Assembly (NCBI GenBank): GCA_037447655.1
Contig: JBBHKE010002877.1
Location: forward strand, 198,466 to 262,465
Length of the DNA stretch: 64,000 nt
Reading direction: 5' to 3'
Source of the DNA: Zygnema cylindricum
Lineage: Eukaryota > Streptophyta > Zygnematophyceae > Zygnematales > Zygnemataceae
Below the pieces are notes generated by a model, which made no database searches, was not told the DNA's origin, and saw nothing but the letters and a program-made list of their open reading frames with translations. Positions 33,880 to 45,163 of this stretch are shown here, one piece after another. Position 1 is the stretch's first letter. Each line of letters opens with the position of its first letter. A program made the translations under genes and the position numbers.

Positions 33880-34075
33880 TTAGAGGGAAGGAGGAGGGGT
33901 AGATAGAGAAAGGAAGAGAGGAAAGGAGGGAAAGAGAGAGGGGGAGGGGAGGGAGGGAGAGAAGAAGAGGGGAGAGAGAGAGAAAGGTGGGGAAGGGAGA
34001 GGAAGAGAGGAAAGGAGGGTGGATTAGAAGGGAGGTAGGGAGAGACGAGGAGAGAGAGAGAGAGAGAGTTAGTCG
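33880..34075. repeat. GA-rich low-complexity tract
   Basis: A plus-strand purine tract of gagag, ggaag and gggag units. Reading frames across it on the minus strand give Ser/Pro/Leu-rich artefacts. No gene is supported in 33443-34184. Confidence 0.8.
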
Positions 34076-34184
34076 CTATACCCCCCCCTCTTGCTCCTCT
34101 ACCGCCTCTCTCCTCATTCCTCTCCCTAAACCTAAAGCTTTGGACCTTAAGAGGAGGAGGGATGGAACTACACTTGCGTACAGC

Positions 34185-34515
34185 TTTTGATTTTTTAGTG
34201 TCCATCTAGTTTTTCCGGGTGTCCACCTTTTTGTAAATCTGGCGGTTTCCCTATCCACGTCGGTTAGGCGATGTGGCATGTTGGCGAATCAAAAAACAAA
34301 AACAATCCAAAATTAAATGATGTACGGCATCATAGAATTTGACTTAATACAAGGCTCGGCAAGTGTCGGGAAGTTTCTTTTGCAATCACGGGCTAGGGTT
34401 GTAGATTTTTGCCTCACATCAGGTGCCGATAGTCTCGACAGCCGATGTGTGCTCATACGCATCACTACAGTTCACCTTGTATCGATATTAGTGTTAATGT
34501 TTTCTTTGCGACTTA
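34185..34515 (+). repeat. dispersed repeat X, copy 1
   Basis: About 330 bp that recurs at 50117-50436 in the same orientation. Shared phrases are agtgtcc-tctag, ccgggtgtccacc, gatgtggcatgttggcga, tgcaatcacgggctagg and tattagtgttaatgttttctttgcgactta. Both copies end exactly where a MITE begins. Its right end resembles the arm of the TA-flanked element at 20786-21001, so X may be a larger relative of that family. Confidence 0.7.
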
Positions 34516-35514
34516 GGGTGGCCTTCCATTATGCGTTTCAGTAATTGTACGGAAAAGTTTACTAAAGGGCGTGCCTTCCATTTGGTCACGTCAGTAAATC
34601 TTTTTTTATTTGCGTGGCTCATTCAGGTTGGTGACACGTTGGTTAATATTAGATGCTTAAAATCTTGAAAGAATCTTAGGGTGAAGTTCCATTAGGCGGT
34701 CCCAGTAAATGTACGGCCAAGTCTACTTGCAGCGTTTACTGAATGTCCGTTCCATTGTGTCGGGCCACTAACAAACCTTCCTCAATTATGATTGGCGCCA
34801 CAAAGGTTAGAGTCGAGATTTTAAAAATTTTGAAAAAACCTACAAACGGAATATCTGTACGAAATTTCTAAACCACCGAAGGTAACTAATGATTTGTACA
34901 TAAAGTTTTCGCCTAGATTTTGATTTTAAAAATGGAAATCAAAATTTCAAAACAGAATGGCAAAAAGACGCGGCAAACTTTGAAGGTTGCGGCAATCTTT
35001 GAATGTCGGTGGATGTCAGACAAAGCATGCGAGGATATTTTCACTTGACCTGCATTCAACGTGGCAGAAGGCACATGGCATGTACGACCTGCACGCCTGT
35101 GATCGCTTGTACAACGTAGATTTTTTTTTTCCTTTTCACAAGTACCAATGGTAATGCATGGCAGGCATCTAGTGGGCCCCAATTCTCCTCGCGAGGTGAG
35201 TTGGGGCCCACTGGATGATGTGCTCGATTGTTTGGCGGATCTCAAAAAGTGAAACATCCAACGGTCAGGAATTACGCCTACATCATTGGAGCTTCCCAAC
35301 AGCTTTCCAGTAACGATGTTTCCTCCGACAAACAAAAAAAAGCTGGTACGGCTCTGTACGGCACTGTACGAAAACGTACGGCGTCCAGTAACCAACCCCA
35401 CTTTTCGTCTAATGGAACTTCACCCGTAGAATGCAAAGTTTGACGCAATATCTGTACGAGCGAAGGCAAAATCTATAAAGTGGAGGCAATATTTGTACGG
35501 TTGGAGGTAATATC
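34516..35514. mobile_element. MITE (family GGGTGGCCTTCCATTA), interrupted
   Basis: It begins GGGTGGCCTTCCATTATGCG after TTA (34513-34515). Its interior matches the 713-bp copy at 50437-51149 in reverse. It is split at 34678 by another MITE (34679-35425), continues at 35429, and is cut off at 35514 where an LTR starts. The far terminus is not present next to the LTR. Confidence 0.65.
34679..35425. mobile_element. MITE (family GGGTGAAGTTCCATTA), 747 bp, nested
   Basis: Inverted ends GGGTGAAGTTCCATTAG at 34679 and their complement at 35425. TTA lies on the left (34676-34678) and GTA on the right (35426-35428). Comparison with the uninterrupted host MITE at about 50990-51010 shows the target was TTA, so the right copy carries one change. 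A central hairpin tgggccccaa / ttggggccca spans about 35177-35213. It is related to 9924-10671 and 21486-21915. Confidence 0.75.
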
Positions 35515-36407
35515 TGTTGATATTTGAGTATTTTCCAGGTCTTTATTAGGATAAGAAAAAGAACAAAGGCATTCTGCCTCTAAACTCCCTTCTCTAAGCC
35601 CCCACACTTGTTCTGGTCACTGAAGGCTGGAAAGGGAGCTAGAGCCATGGCTCCCTAAGCTCTCCAAAGAGACAGGAGTAGATAGTGGTAGGTTTTATTA
35701 AAAAGGATCTTGACGGACCCAGGATTCAATCCAGGTACCTGCCGTCAGTCTAACTAGACGTTAGCTTTATCCGTTTAGTCTAAGACTAGTGTTAAATGAT
35801 ATAGGGTTCGATAATTATATATAGACTTACACGTAGACTAATTCCTTCAACTGCCACTTTATTCAAGATGCATAGATCCAGTTATGTAGAGTACGGAGAA
35901 GAAACAAATACCGCACGTTTTGTTTCGATAGCGAAACGAATACCGCGCAAGTACATATGACGGCTACGATTGAAATCTAGTTTTGATCGGACGACCGGAA
36001 AGGATGCCGAGATCGCAGAAGAGAATCTCGGCAGTTTGCGGTCGTCGCCACATAGGATGACACGTGGCACAATGACATTGGATCGCGGCAACTACGAAGA
36101 TTACGTGAACAAATCCGGATATGACATGTGTCGACATTTTGGCCATGTCGTACGATGGCCGTACACAAAAAGTACATCCGCACCTGTACTTTTCTATATG
36201 ACACAGTAATTTGATTGGTGTCGTACGTCAGTAGATAGAGTTTTAGAGAGGGAATAGGACTTAGAATATTTCAGGTAGGTAGTCGCCTCTTTGAGAGAGC
36301 ACCTTATATAAAAGGTTAACTTTGGACAGCCATAACTATCAATTTACTTAACCATTTTCAGTGATTCTTTTTGATCCGGACTCAAGGGAGTCCGGCCTAC
36401 ACATGTG
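35515..36407 (+). mobile_element. copia 5' LTR, left part (split by element C)
   Basis: It starts TGTTGATATTTGAG, as in the solo LTR at 31568-32879. The LTR is interrupted at 36407 by a nested retroelement and resumes at 40342-40618. Together the two parts give about 1,170 bp. It is followed by a degraded PBS (40619-40633) and gag remnant. Confidence 0.75.
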
Positions 36408-37375
36408 TGTATTGTCCATAGCCTATTTCAGCCATGGATTACTCACGGAAACACCCACGGACTACCTCAAAAACAGTTGTGTTTCAGACAGCACAGATTA
36501 CTCCAAACTAAACAGAATCACCTCAAACTGCACAAATAAGCAGTATATCATATACAATATGAACCCCTAATGTTACAGCTAAATCCATAAAGGGATCTAG
36601 AAGATATAGGCTCCAGAGTTTCACAAAAACAGCTGACAGCTTCACAAACTAACCACTTAGACTGCTCACAGAATCTTACACAGATACTGGAATACAATGA
36701 AACTTCACACACATATAGATTCTATATCATAGAATAACTCCACACAGTTTCACATGAAAGCATTAAACAGAGTGATCACACCAACAGGACAAAGATGCAC
36801 AAAACAGTCTGCCATTGCTTTGATAAACTTGACTGCGATACATAAAATAATCTAAGTCCTGCAAGTTATACTCAGAGTACGGAGGCATACCATCCGTACT
36901 GTATCTACTCTAATAAACTAATTAGTCAAAAGGACAAACCTCTGTTTTACAGAATATTTACACCGCACTCTTCGTATGTCAGAAACCAAGCTACCACTAA
37001 GCAACTACTAAGCTACCACTACCGTACAATCATCATTACTCGAAATCTATCCTAGTCATATTATCCGCAGCTGCGCTAGCTGCGCAGGCTGCGCTTGTCC
37101 GTACGGATCATACAAATAGCCGCAGCTACGTTGACTTAACTGCGTCGCAGCTCCGCCGTACCGGCGGCGCTTATTCCAACATTCCGTTTATTTTACATCA
37201 AATCGCTTCGCGATCCGCCGTCCATTTGTCACAGCTTGTTCACACAACTCAATTATATCAATCCGTTCGATCCCCCAATCCGTGAATCTATTCAAACCTC
37301 CATATTAAATCCAATTAGCAGATCAGTTACGGGCAAACTATCTCGTACGCACGAAACTGACTTTTCAAAACAACA
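36408..37375 (-). repeat. 3' LTR of element C
   Basis: 968 bp, closely similar to 39371-40341. It includes the distinctive ccgcagctgcgctagctgcgc palindrome-rich patch (about 37067-37087) and gcttcgcgatccgcc. Confidence 0.85.
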
Positions 37376-38305
37376 CTCCCCCGAAAATTTAGTTTCGTGC
37401 ACCCATAAAATATGCAGCGTGTAATGCTATGTTGCTACGCTGCGTTAGTTTGACAACGCAGCGCAATATGAATACAAAGTGCAGCGTGTACTGCTATGCT
37501 GCTACGCTGCGCTAGTTGGACATCGCAGTCCGAGCTGCTTCTCTTTTTCACCCTTAATTTCCTCCTCATAGCCTCATCTACTGAGACTAAAGCTTTTTAA
37601 TTCTACACTCCCCTAAAGCTTTAGACTCAGTAGTCTATGTTGTATGCAAATATTTCCACTCTAATAGATAAACAAAAAAAAATATTTTAATATTTAAAAT
37701 TTTGTATCAACCTCCACTGTTCATCATACAAGAATTTGAGCAATAACAACACATCACCACTGCTTTGCCGACGTCGCCATTGCTTCTGCTGCCCTCTGCC
37801 AATTCCCATTCGCTTGCTGCCTTCTTGCAAATAGTGTCCTGTAATAGCTCCCCTTACGCCATAAATGCATAACCCCTGAAGATTTAGTTGCGTGCACCTA
37901 GAATAGGATAATCAGCGTGTAAGTGTCATACACCACCACTCCTTTCGCTGCGCCGCTATGCTGTGTCGCTGTTCCCGACGGAAAATTCTTTCGATGATTC
38001 TCCACTGCTTTTGCTGCGCTCTGCCATGTCTTTCAAAATTTTCCTTCCTGAACAAGTCATTGCTTCCACTACCTCCTTCGTCTTCAAAAAATTCATAAAT
38101 AAATCTTTTTGTTTCTTTTCAACTAACTCAACAAGGAAGATTACAAATCTGAAATCCTACCAAAAATAAATCGAATGCCAAACGAAGTTGTCTTTATAAG
38201 ACATGTCTGTAATATAAGTTTCTCCAAAATTAAGATTTCTCTAAATTCACATTCTTAAAAAAAAAGGTCCTCCAGAAAATCATTTCTCCCGCTCTCTTAT
38301 CTTGA
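37376..38305 (-). other. element C interior, non-coding part
   Basis: About 930 bp between Gag and the 3' LTR. The motif gcagcgtgta-tgctatg-tgctacgctgcg occurs twice (about 37412 and 37482). Three purine-tract-like blocks (ctccccc/ctcccct and cccctgaag, near 37376, 37608 and 37873) are each followed by a similar sequence. This suggests internal duplication or footprints of older 3' ends. No pol sequence was seen. Confidence 0.6.
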
Positions 38306-39397
38306 TCACTTTTTGAGCATGTTTTCTTCTACCCTTGATCCTTTGAATATTACATCTTCTTCCACTTCCAACTGACCTTCACTTCCTCTAATTTCTCTTA
38401 CTTCAAACAACTCTTCCTCCTGTAACTCTTTGTTACTCATCAATCTGACGTCTGGAAAAGGGACAGACACCAAATCCTTTTCTGTCACCTCCTCCTTTAC
38501 TCCATTCCACGCAACACAGAAGGTCGGTAAATACATAAATTCGTCAACACACGGTGTATGCCTTTTGTCATTTGTCGAGTCTTGTCTCTTACTCACGAAA
38601 GCACTTGATTCCTTTCTTGTTTGGGTTCGAACTAGGGTGTTGTCCCATCCATCTTTGAAATTCCCTGTAACACATGCACTTTTATACGATGGACATACCC
38701 TGAAGGTATGTCCTAAATCATTTCAGTAAAAACAATTCTTTGGCCGATCTCCGAACTCACTATTACCTTTAAATTTCTGAAACTGAGACTTAGATTCCTT
38801 TATATTCCTTTCTTTTGATAAAACCTTTCTATTAGCCTCTTCATCTAGAATAACTCGTCTAGCTACAGTTATACTCCTATCATTTTTATCAATTAAAGTC
38901 AATCGATCTAGTGCACTCTTATATTTTTTAGGTAGACTTCTCATTAACAAGATAGCTTGTTGAGCATCTGTAAAGTTTCCTCCTGCCAAATCATTTTCTG
39001 CAAATAATACTTGTAAGTCAATACAGTGTTTCTCCATACTCCCTCCTACATACTTGTGTTCAACTATTTTGGTAACACTACTAAGCCAATGATATAAAGA
39101 CGTCTTTGCATACATACATTCTAAGCTCTTTCATAATTCAGCTGCCTTTTTAAAACTTAGATATGACATTACTAAATCCTCAGTCAAGGAGTTCTTGATA
39201 ACCCTTAGACACTCATGATTTTTCCTTTTCCAACCATTTGATGTTTCGGCCAAGGTACCGTCCACCACGTCCATTAGCTCCATCATCTCGAAGTAGCTCT
39301 CGAGTGCACACTTCCAGTAGTGATATTTTGATCTATCAAAGATAAGTAGCCATGGTTGTGGGCCCATAACATGTTGTCCATAGCCTATTTCAGCCAT
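38306..39397 (-). pseudogene. element C Gag, one frame with two TGA codons
   Basis: A single minus-strand frame of 364 codons from ATG 39397 to the stop at 38306. It is interrupted only by TGA at 39131-39133 and TGA at 38723-38725. The start lies inside the 5' LTR (which ends at 39371), as in the intact copia. Seen motifs are GPQPWLLIFDRSKYHYW (gag N-terminal block), SLPKKYKSALDRL, and a zinc knuckle C-F-Y-(TGA)-N-D-L-G-H-T-F-R-V-C in which TGA stands exactly where the second Cys belongs. The first TGA falls where this family has Trp (AAEL-TGA-KSLECMY). It is either decay or UGA read-through. Confidence 0.75.
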
Positions 39398-40341
39398 AGA
39401 TTACTCACGCAAACACCCACACACTACCTCAAAAATAGTTGTGTTTCAGACAGCACAGATTACTCCAAACTGAACAGAATCACCTCAAACAGCACCAATA
39501 AGCAGTATATCATATACACTATAAACTCCCCAAGTTACAGCTAAATCCACCAAGGCATCAAGAAGATATAGGCTTTAGAGTTTCACAAAAACAGCTGACA
39601 ACTTCACAAACTAACCACTTAGACTGCTCACAGAATCTTACAAAGATACTGGAATACAATGAAACTTCACACACATATAGATTCTATATCATGAAATAAC
39701 TCCACAAAGTTTCACATGAAAGCACCAAACAGAGTAATCACACCAACAGGTCAAATATGCAGAAAACAGTTTGCCATTGCTTTGATAAACTTGACTGCGA
39801 TACATAAAATAATCTAAGTCCTGCAAGTTATACTCAGAGTACGGAGGCATACCATCCGTACTGTATCTACTCTAATAAACTAATTAGTCAAAAGGACAAA
39901 CCTCTGTTTTACAGAATATTTACACCGCACTCTTCGTATGTCAGAAACCAAGCTACCACGAAGCAACTACTAAGCTACCACTACCGTACAATCATCATTA
40001 CTCGAAATCTATCCTAATCATATTATCCGCAGCTGCGCTAGCTACGCTGGCTGCGCTGGCTGTGCTTGTCTGTACGGATCATACAAATAGCCGCAGCTAC
40101 GTTGACTTAACTGCGTCGCAGCTCCGCCGTACCGGCGGCGCTTATTCCAACATTCCGTTTATTTTACATCGGATCGCTTCGCGATCCGCCGTCCATTTGT
40201 CATAGTTTGTTCACACCACTCAATTATATCAATCCGTTCGCTCCCCCAATCCGTGAATCTATTCAAACCTCCATATTAAATCCAATTAGCAATTACGGGC
40301 AAACTGTCTCGTACGCACGAAACTGACTTTTCAAAACAACA
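39371..40341 (-). repeat. 5' LTR of element C
   Basis: 971 bp; the partner of 36408-37375. Small differences, such as ggctgcgctggctgtgct versus ggctgcgct near 40040 and a missing agatcagtt near 40290, show that some time has passed since insertion. Confidence 0.85.
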
Positions 40342-40618
40342 GGGTGTAGTCGATCAGAGTTTTTGTCTGCAAGGGTGGCTGCATTTCTAAGGGAAATTCA
40401 AAGTGGGTGAATGTGTCCAAAACTCATATTCTAACTTTGCATTCTGTGGCGGAACTGAGCACACAGAAAGTCTTATTTCACAGGGGTGAAGCCTCAATGG
40501 GGTTTTGATTGTCAAGGGGTCAATCATTTGGGTTTATATCAACTTGGAGTCAGCACTATCTAGATTAGCTTCTTTTGGATCTGCGATTTCTGTGGGCAAT
40601 GGAGCACACACAGTTTCA
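40342..40618 (+). mobile_element. copia 5' LTR, right part
   Basis: It continues the LTR begun at 35515 (gggtgtagtcgatcagag) and ends CACAGTTTCA at 40618. The same join appears uninterrupted at 51886-52165. Confidence 0.75.
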
Positions 40619-41155
40619 GGTTATAGGCCCACTATCTAGGGTGCCTATGTTTGTAGAACAGGCTTCACTTATTGGGGATTTATGATGGAGGGATTGCTTT
40701 TTGAGAAGCACTTATAGGGAATTCTTTCGGGACAAGTGAGGTGTCCGCCACCGATCTTTGGAGGAGCTCACTATGGAGAATCATCTAGGGCTGCCCAGAA
40801 AACGAACCGGAGTTCAGATGCAACGGAAGGTGAAGGGAAAAACATTGCCGTGGAAGGGGAAATAGGGGAGAAGGATAAAGGGACACGTATGATGAGGGGA
40901 GCTAGGCTCTCCGCCACATCTCCACTTAGAGGGCTTTAAGTAAAACTGAAGAAAATGATACTAAAATTTGGGAGTATAAAAACACTATAGCAAAACATCT
41001 CATACTTAGAAATGTGTCTAAGTCCAAAGTTATCACTCTTTTGAATCTTACCAAGTCTTCGGAAATTTGGGAAACACTAAGTCAGATTTACAAGAGTGAG
41101 ACGATACAGAGGTAGCAATTAGTAAAAAATGGAAATAGATGCCTATACAATTCTC
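40619..41155 (+). pseudogene. copia PBS and gag remnant
   Basis: GGTTATAGGCCCACT at 40619-40633 is a PBS one or two bases off the intact GGTTATGGGCCCACC. Gag sequence follows. It has the block around cttcacttattgggga and, in later frames, ENDTKIW, KHLILRN and SSEIWETLSQIYKS (about 40950-41110), which align with the intact Gag residues 108-160. Frameshifts are present. It is cut at 41155 by a minus-strand LTR. Confidence 0.75.
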
Positions 41156-42180
41156 TGTCCTCCATTGGACTACAGAATATAGGAAGTCTCTAGATAGTTG
41201 TTAACTAGCCCACTTTAACCCACAGCCACTGGTGGCCAGGCAATCAAGCTGACAATCTGAATGCACCCTTGTGCAGCGTAGACACCCCTGTGTCCGTAGG
41301 AAAAAGAATCTTTGAAAACGCCCAACCAAGCAATAAGTTATGAGGCAGTAAAAATGCCAATTTGTACAAACTCTCAAAGAGAGAGATGACAACCTACCAA
41401 AATATTCTAAGTCCTGATTCCCTCTAATAACTTCTATCTATTGAAGTACGGACCAATCAGATTGCTGTACCTTACAAAAAGTACTGCTGCTGGTGTACCT
41501 TTTGTACGACCTATGTACGACAAAGCTATTAAGCGGACGCGTGTCCGTATTTCACTCGTCCGTACGTTCCTCGGAATTCCTATGACCGATTTTCATCTTT
41601 CCACGTGGCTCCAGGTCATGCCACGTCACAAAACGCCAAAGTGACCACTCCGGGATTTCGGCGATGATGTGCGCCGTTGGATTTTATCCGAAACGCAATC
41701 TTAGCCGTAATAAATACTTGGGCGGCATTTGTTTCGCTGTCGAAACAAAATGCGTGGTATCCGTTTTGAATTACTATCGTACGACGTCCTTTCTAAAACT
41801 GAATCTATGTACGCCGTAAACAGTTGTAGTTAAATGGATTTAATTCACCCGAATTATATATATATCTATCACATACCATAGCACTTAGCATTGGTCCTAG
41901 TCTATTAGGATAAAGCTGACCGCTACCGACCAACTTGACGACTGTAGGTACCATGATCAAATCTCTGGTCCATCAAGTATATTTTTAGTAACCTACTAAA
42001 AATAGATGCCTGTTGAACTAAGGCAGCCATGGATCAACCACCCTCTGTAACCTTCAGTGACTACAACAAGTTTAGGGGCTAGAGAGCGGAGGTGGAGGCA
42101 GGATGTCCGTCCTTTTCTTTTCCTTTTATACAAACATATTTAAACCTAGAAATTACTATAGAAATCTATAAATTTCAACA
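41156..42180 (-). mobile_element. copia 3' LTR (element F)
   Basis: It begins TGTTGAAATTTATAG at 42180 on the minus strand, directly after the purine tract AAAATAAGGGGAG (42181-42193). It ends at about 41156. It belongs to the pol fragment 42194-43689 and appears inserted into the gag remnant 40619-41155. Confidence 0.7.
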
Positions 42181-42193
42181 CTCCCCTTATTTT

Positions 42194-43689
42194 CTAGTCT
42201 AATTTTTTTTTTTCTTTCAACCCGCATTTTTCGCGACAATATTTTAATTTAGGAGAGGGCACAAGTTTGGGCATCATGTCAGCCACCATTTCTTCATCAG
42301 GTCTATACACAAGATTTAAAATTTTATTTTCAACTTTTTCTTTTACGAAGCTTAATCTTATGTCCATATGTTTTGCTTTGAAATGGTGTTTTGGATTGGC
42401 TGAAATTGCGATTGCAACTTGATTATCACAAAAGATTCCATGCACTCCCTCCTTCATATATCCCAGTTCTTGCAATAATGACTTCACCCTCATTAGTTCT
42501 TTTATAGCAGAACAAGACGCCATATACTGAGCCTCCATAGTAGACTGGGCCACCACCTTTTGTTGCTTACTGCTCCAACAGCAAGCACCTTCCCCCACAT
42601 ACAAAACATATCCAGAAGTGCATCTTCTAAAAGGTGCATCCCCGTAAATGGCATCACTCCAAGTGGTGATATCAGTGTGCTCCCCTCCCAAATGCAACCA
42701 TAATTCTCTGGTTCCAACTAGATATCTCATGACTCTCTTGGCTGCCTCCCAATCTCTCTTTCTAGGATCGTTGAGACTTCTACTGAGGACTCCTACTGCT
42801 GCCGCTATGTCTGGCCTTGTACAGTTCATAAAGTAGATCAAACTTCGTACGACCTGTATGTAAGGAATAGACTTCATCAAATCTCTCTCCTCTGGACTCA
42901 TCTGATCATCTAAGATTATCACTCCTCCTTCTACACTCCCATCACTTACTTTTTTCAAGTCCATGGAAGTGGTACAACTGTTAGCTTTCTCCATTTGAAA
43001 TTTCTCAAGCATATTTTCCTATTGCTTCTTTCTGAGTGAGTCTTATGATCTTTTTACCCCTATCTTTTTCCATTTGAATTCCCAAAATATATCTTGCCTC
43101 CCCTAAATCTTTCATGTCAAATCTGCTTCTAAGATCTTTCTTCAACTTATTGATATTTTCCAAAGACTTACTTAACACCAGCAGATCATCCACATAAATT
43201 GCAAGAAAGACCACACCATTCTCATCCTCAAACATATAGATAGAATGGTCAGAGATGATCCTGATATATCCTAGACCAGTAAGAAACTCATCTAGTTTAT
43301 TATTCCACTGTCGTGGAGCCTACTTAAATCCATATAAGGATTTTATGAGCCTGCAGACTTTACTCTCTTCTTCATTCTCCACAAATCCCTCTGGTTGCCT
43401 CATGAAGATTTCTTCCTCTAACTCACCATTGAGGAAGGCGGTCTTAATGTCCATCTGATGAATTTCCATGTCTTTCGCTACTGCTAGACTGAGGAGAATC
43501 CTGACTGATGGTAAACGAACAACTGGGGCGAATGTCTCCTCATAGTCAATCCCCTCCTTTTGGGTGAAAACCTTTGCCACCAAACGAGCCTTATATCTTT
43601 CGATGGTATTGTCAGGGTTTAGTTTTAGTTTAAAGACCCATTTACACCCAATAGGTTTTCTGTCTGGAGGGCGATCCGTTAGTTCCCAG
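42194..43689 (-). pseudogene. copia RT-RNase H fragment (element F)
   Basis: The minus-strand pol end is closely related to the intact element. RT runs from about 43689 to 43005 (RLVAKVFTQKEG, QMDIKTAFLNGELEEEIF, AIYVDDLLVL, DLGEARYILGIQ). RNase H runs from 43012 to 42194 (TTWSDAIYGDAPFRR, MEAQYMAS, DNQVAIAI). A one-base frameshift near 43010 (GKYA versus GNMLEK) and a stop near 43320 break it. The 5' side ends at the N gap (43690-43699). Confidence 0.85.
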
Positions 43690-43699
43690 NNNNNNNNNN
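43690..43699. other. assembly gap (10 N)
   Basis: Ten N bases. The sequence switches from minus-strand pol to an unrelated plus-strand LTR-like segment across it, so order and orientation on the two sides are not guaranteed. Confidence 1.
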
Positions 43700-43709
43700 G
43701 GCCGTCGTA

Positions 43710-43990
43710 ATGGATAGGCATCTATGGTCCTAGTTTAGGACATTAACTATCGAAAGGAAAATCATTTAGTTGATGAAATGATGGGGCATTTAGAGACTTT
43801 TCGTATCCGTCGGTACCGTGATTGAAGGAGAGGTTGAAGAGTCACTGATGTTGTTCACACCCTCAACCTCTCTCTTCAATCTCTGTCTTACGGAGCCGAA
43901 GAAAAAGACGTGAAATAAAATCTGGATCTTTTATGATTTTCTTGGTAGTTAAAGATGTGAGGGGAATAAAAGATCAGTGAGAAATTAAAG
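43710..43990 (+). mobile_element. LTR fragment, type of 1-373
   Basis: The plus-strand sequence matches the complement of the window-start LTR: tggtcctagtttagga, ccgtcggtacc, gtcactgatgttgttca and tctggatcttttatga. Both ends are undefined. Confidence 0.55.
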
Positions 43991-44004
43991 TCTGGTGTGA
44001 AGAG

Positions 44005-44121
44005 GACCAGATAGCGAGATGGTAGCAGATATGATGACCAAATTCGTGCCTTCCCCTAAGCTAATTTTCTGCAGGGAGAAGTGTGGTCTGAAATTAAAGA
44101 GTGACTAGAAAATAAGGGGAG
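44005..44121 (+). pseudogene. copia RNase H C-terminal end and purine tract
   Basis: The last about 35 codons of a copia pol on the plus strand (gagatggtagcagatatgat, then the cttcccctaagc and ctgcagggagaagtgtgg blocks), almost identical to 17266-17359. AAAATAAGGGGAG follows just before the LTR. Confidence 0.85.
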
Positions 44122-45163
44122 TGTAGAAATTGATGGTTCTTTTAGTATTTTCTAGGTCTAAAATAAAGTGCAGAAAAAGAAGCCGAGGCATTCTGTCTCT
44201 AACTTCTCTCTCCAACTCCCACACTTGTTGTAGTCACTGAGAAGTTGGAGAGGAAGTTAGTGCCATGGCTGCCTATGCTTTTCAGAGATTTACGGGGTAG
44301 TAAAGTAGTTGATTTACTAAAAGGAAAGCTATCAATTACAGGATTTGATCCTGGTATCTACGGATAGGTAATGCTGCCGGTAGCCGGTAGCCTCATTCAT
44401 TTAGTTTAGGATTAGTGGTAGACGATATAGGGTTTAATAAACATATAAACGTTAACATATAAGCTAATTCATTTAACGGCAGTTATATACGGGATACATA
44501 GAGTTAGTTATGAAAAGTACAGATTACGATTACGGAGAAGAAATAAGCACCGCGCATTTCTTTCGATAGCGAAACAAATACATCGCAAATATTTATGACG
44601 GCTATGATTGAAATCCGCATTCAATCGGACGGCTGGAAAGAATGTCGAGATTGCGCAAGAAGATTTCGGCGGTTTATGGTCGTCGCCACATCGAATGACA
44701 CGTTGCACCACGACATTAGATTTCGGCAACTCCAAGGATCAAGGAAACGAATCCAGATAAGGCACGTGTCGACATTTTGGTCATGTCGTACAATATTGTA
44801 CATAAAGTACACCGACAGCTGTACCATTCTATACGGTACAATAATATGATTGGTACCGTATGTCAATAGATAGAGTTTTAGAGAGAGATAGGACTTAAAA
44901 AAAGTTGGTAGATAGGACCCTCTCTTCCAGAGAGCTTCTGTACAAAAGATCAACTTTGACCCTCCATAACTTACTGCTCAGGGGAGCAAATTCAGAGACT
45001 CTTTTTGCTATCAACTCAGAAGAGTCTTGCCTTCACATGAGTGCAGGGTGTCAGAGTTTTTGTTTACCAAAGTGGCAGTTATTCTTCCTGAATCACGAAG
45101 TGGTTATGGTTATCCTAGAGGCTTTTTACAAGCTGTTAATTCTGAGGACCTATGGAGGTCTCA
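44122..45163 (+). mobile_element. copia 3' LTR (element E)
   Basis: It begins TGTAGAAATTGATGG and follows the intact LTR throughout (cagtcactgagaagttgg, the ggatttgatcctggta variant, cttactgctcaggggagc). It lacks the last few bases, stopping after ggaggtctcaa at 45163, where minus-strand pol sequence takes over. Confidence 0.8.

Larger units (their letters stand above)
36408..40341 (-). mobile_element. element C: gag-only LTR retroelement nested in an LTR
   Basis: On the minus strand, the 5' LTR is 40341-39371 (971 bp) and the 3' LTR 37375-36408 (968 bp), both beginning TGTTGTTTTGAAAAG. A purine tract cgggggag precedes the 3' LTR (37376-37383). The PBS TGTTATGGGCCCAC (39370-39357) again matches the initiator tRNA-Met anticodon arm. 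The 1,995-bp interior encodes Gag only. No protease, integrase or RT is present, so it is non-autonomous. It sits inside the LTR 35515-40618. The target duplication cannot be confirmed. Confidence 0.8.

Noticed and set aside
36408-40341. CRISPR-like or segmental tandem duplication from the two 970-bp repeats
   Set aside because: The repeats are LTRs: TG/CA ends, a PBS and a purine tract next to them, and Gag between.
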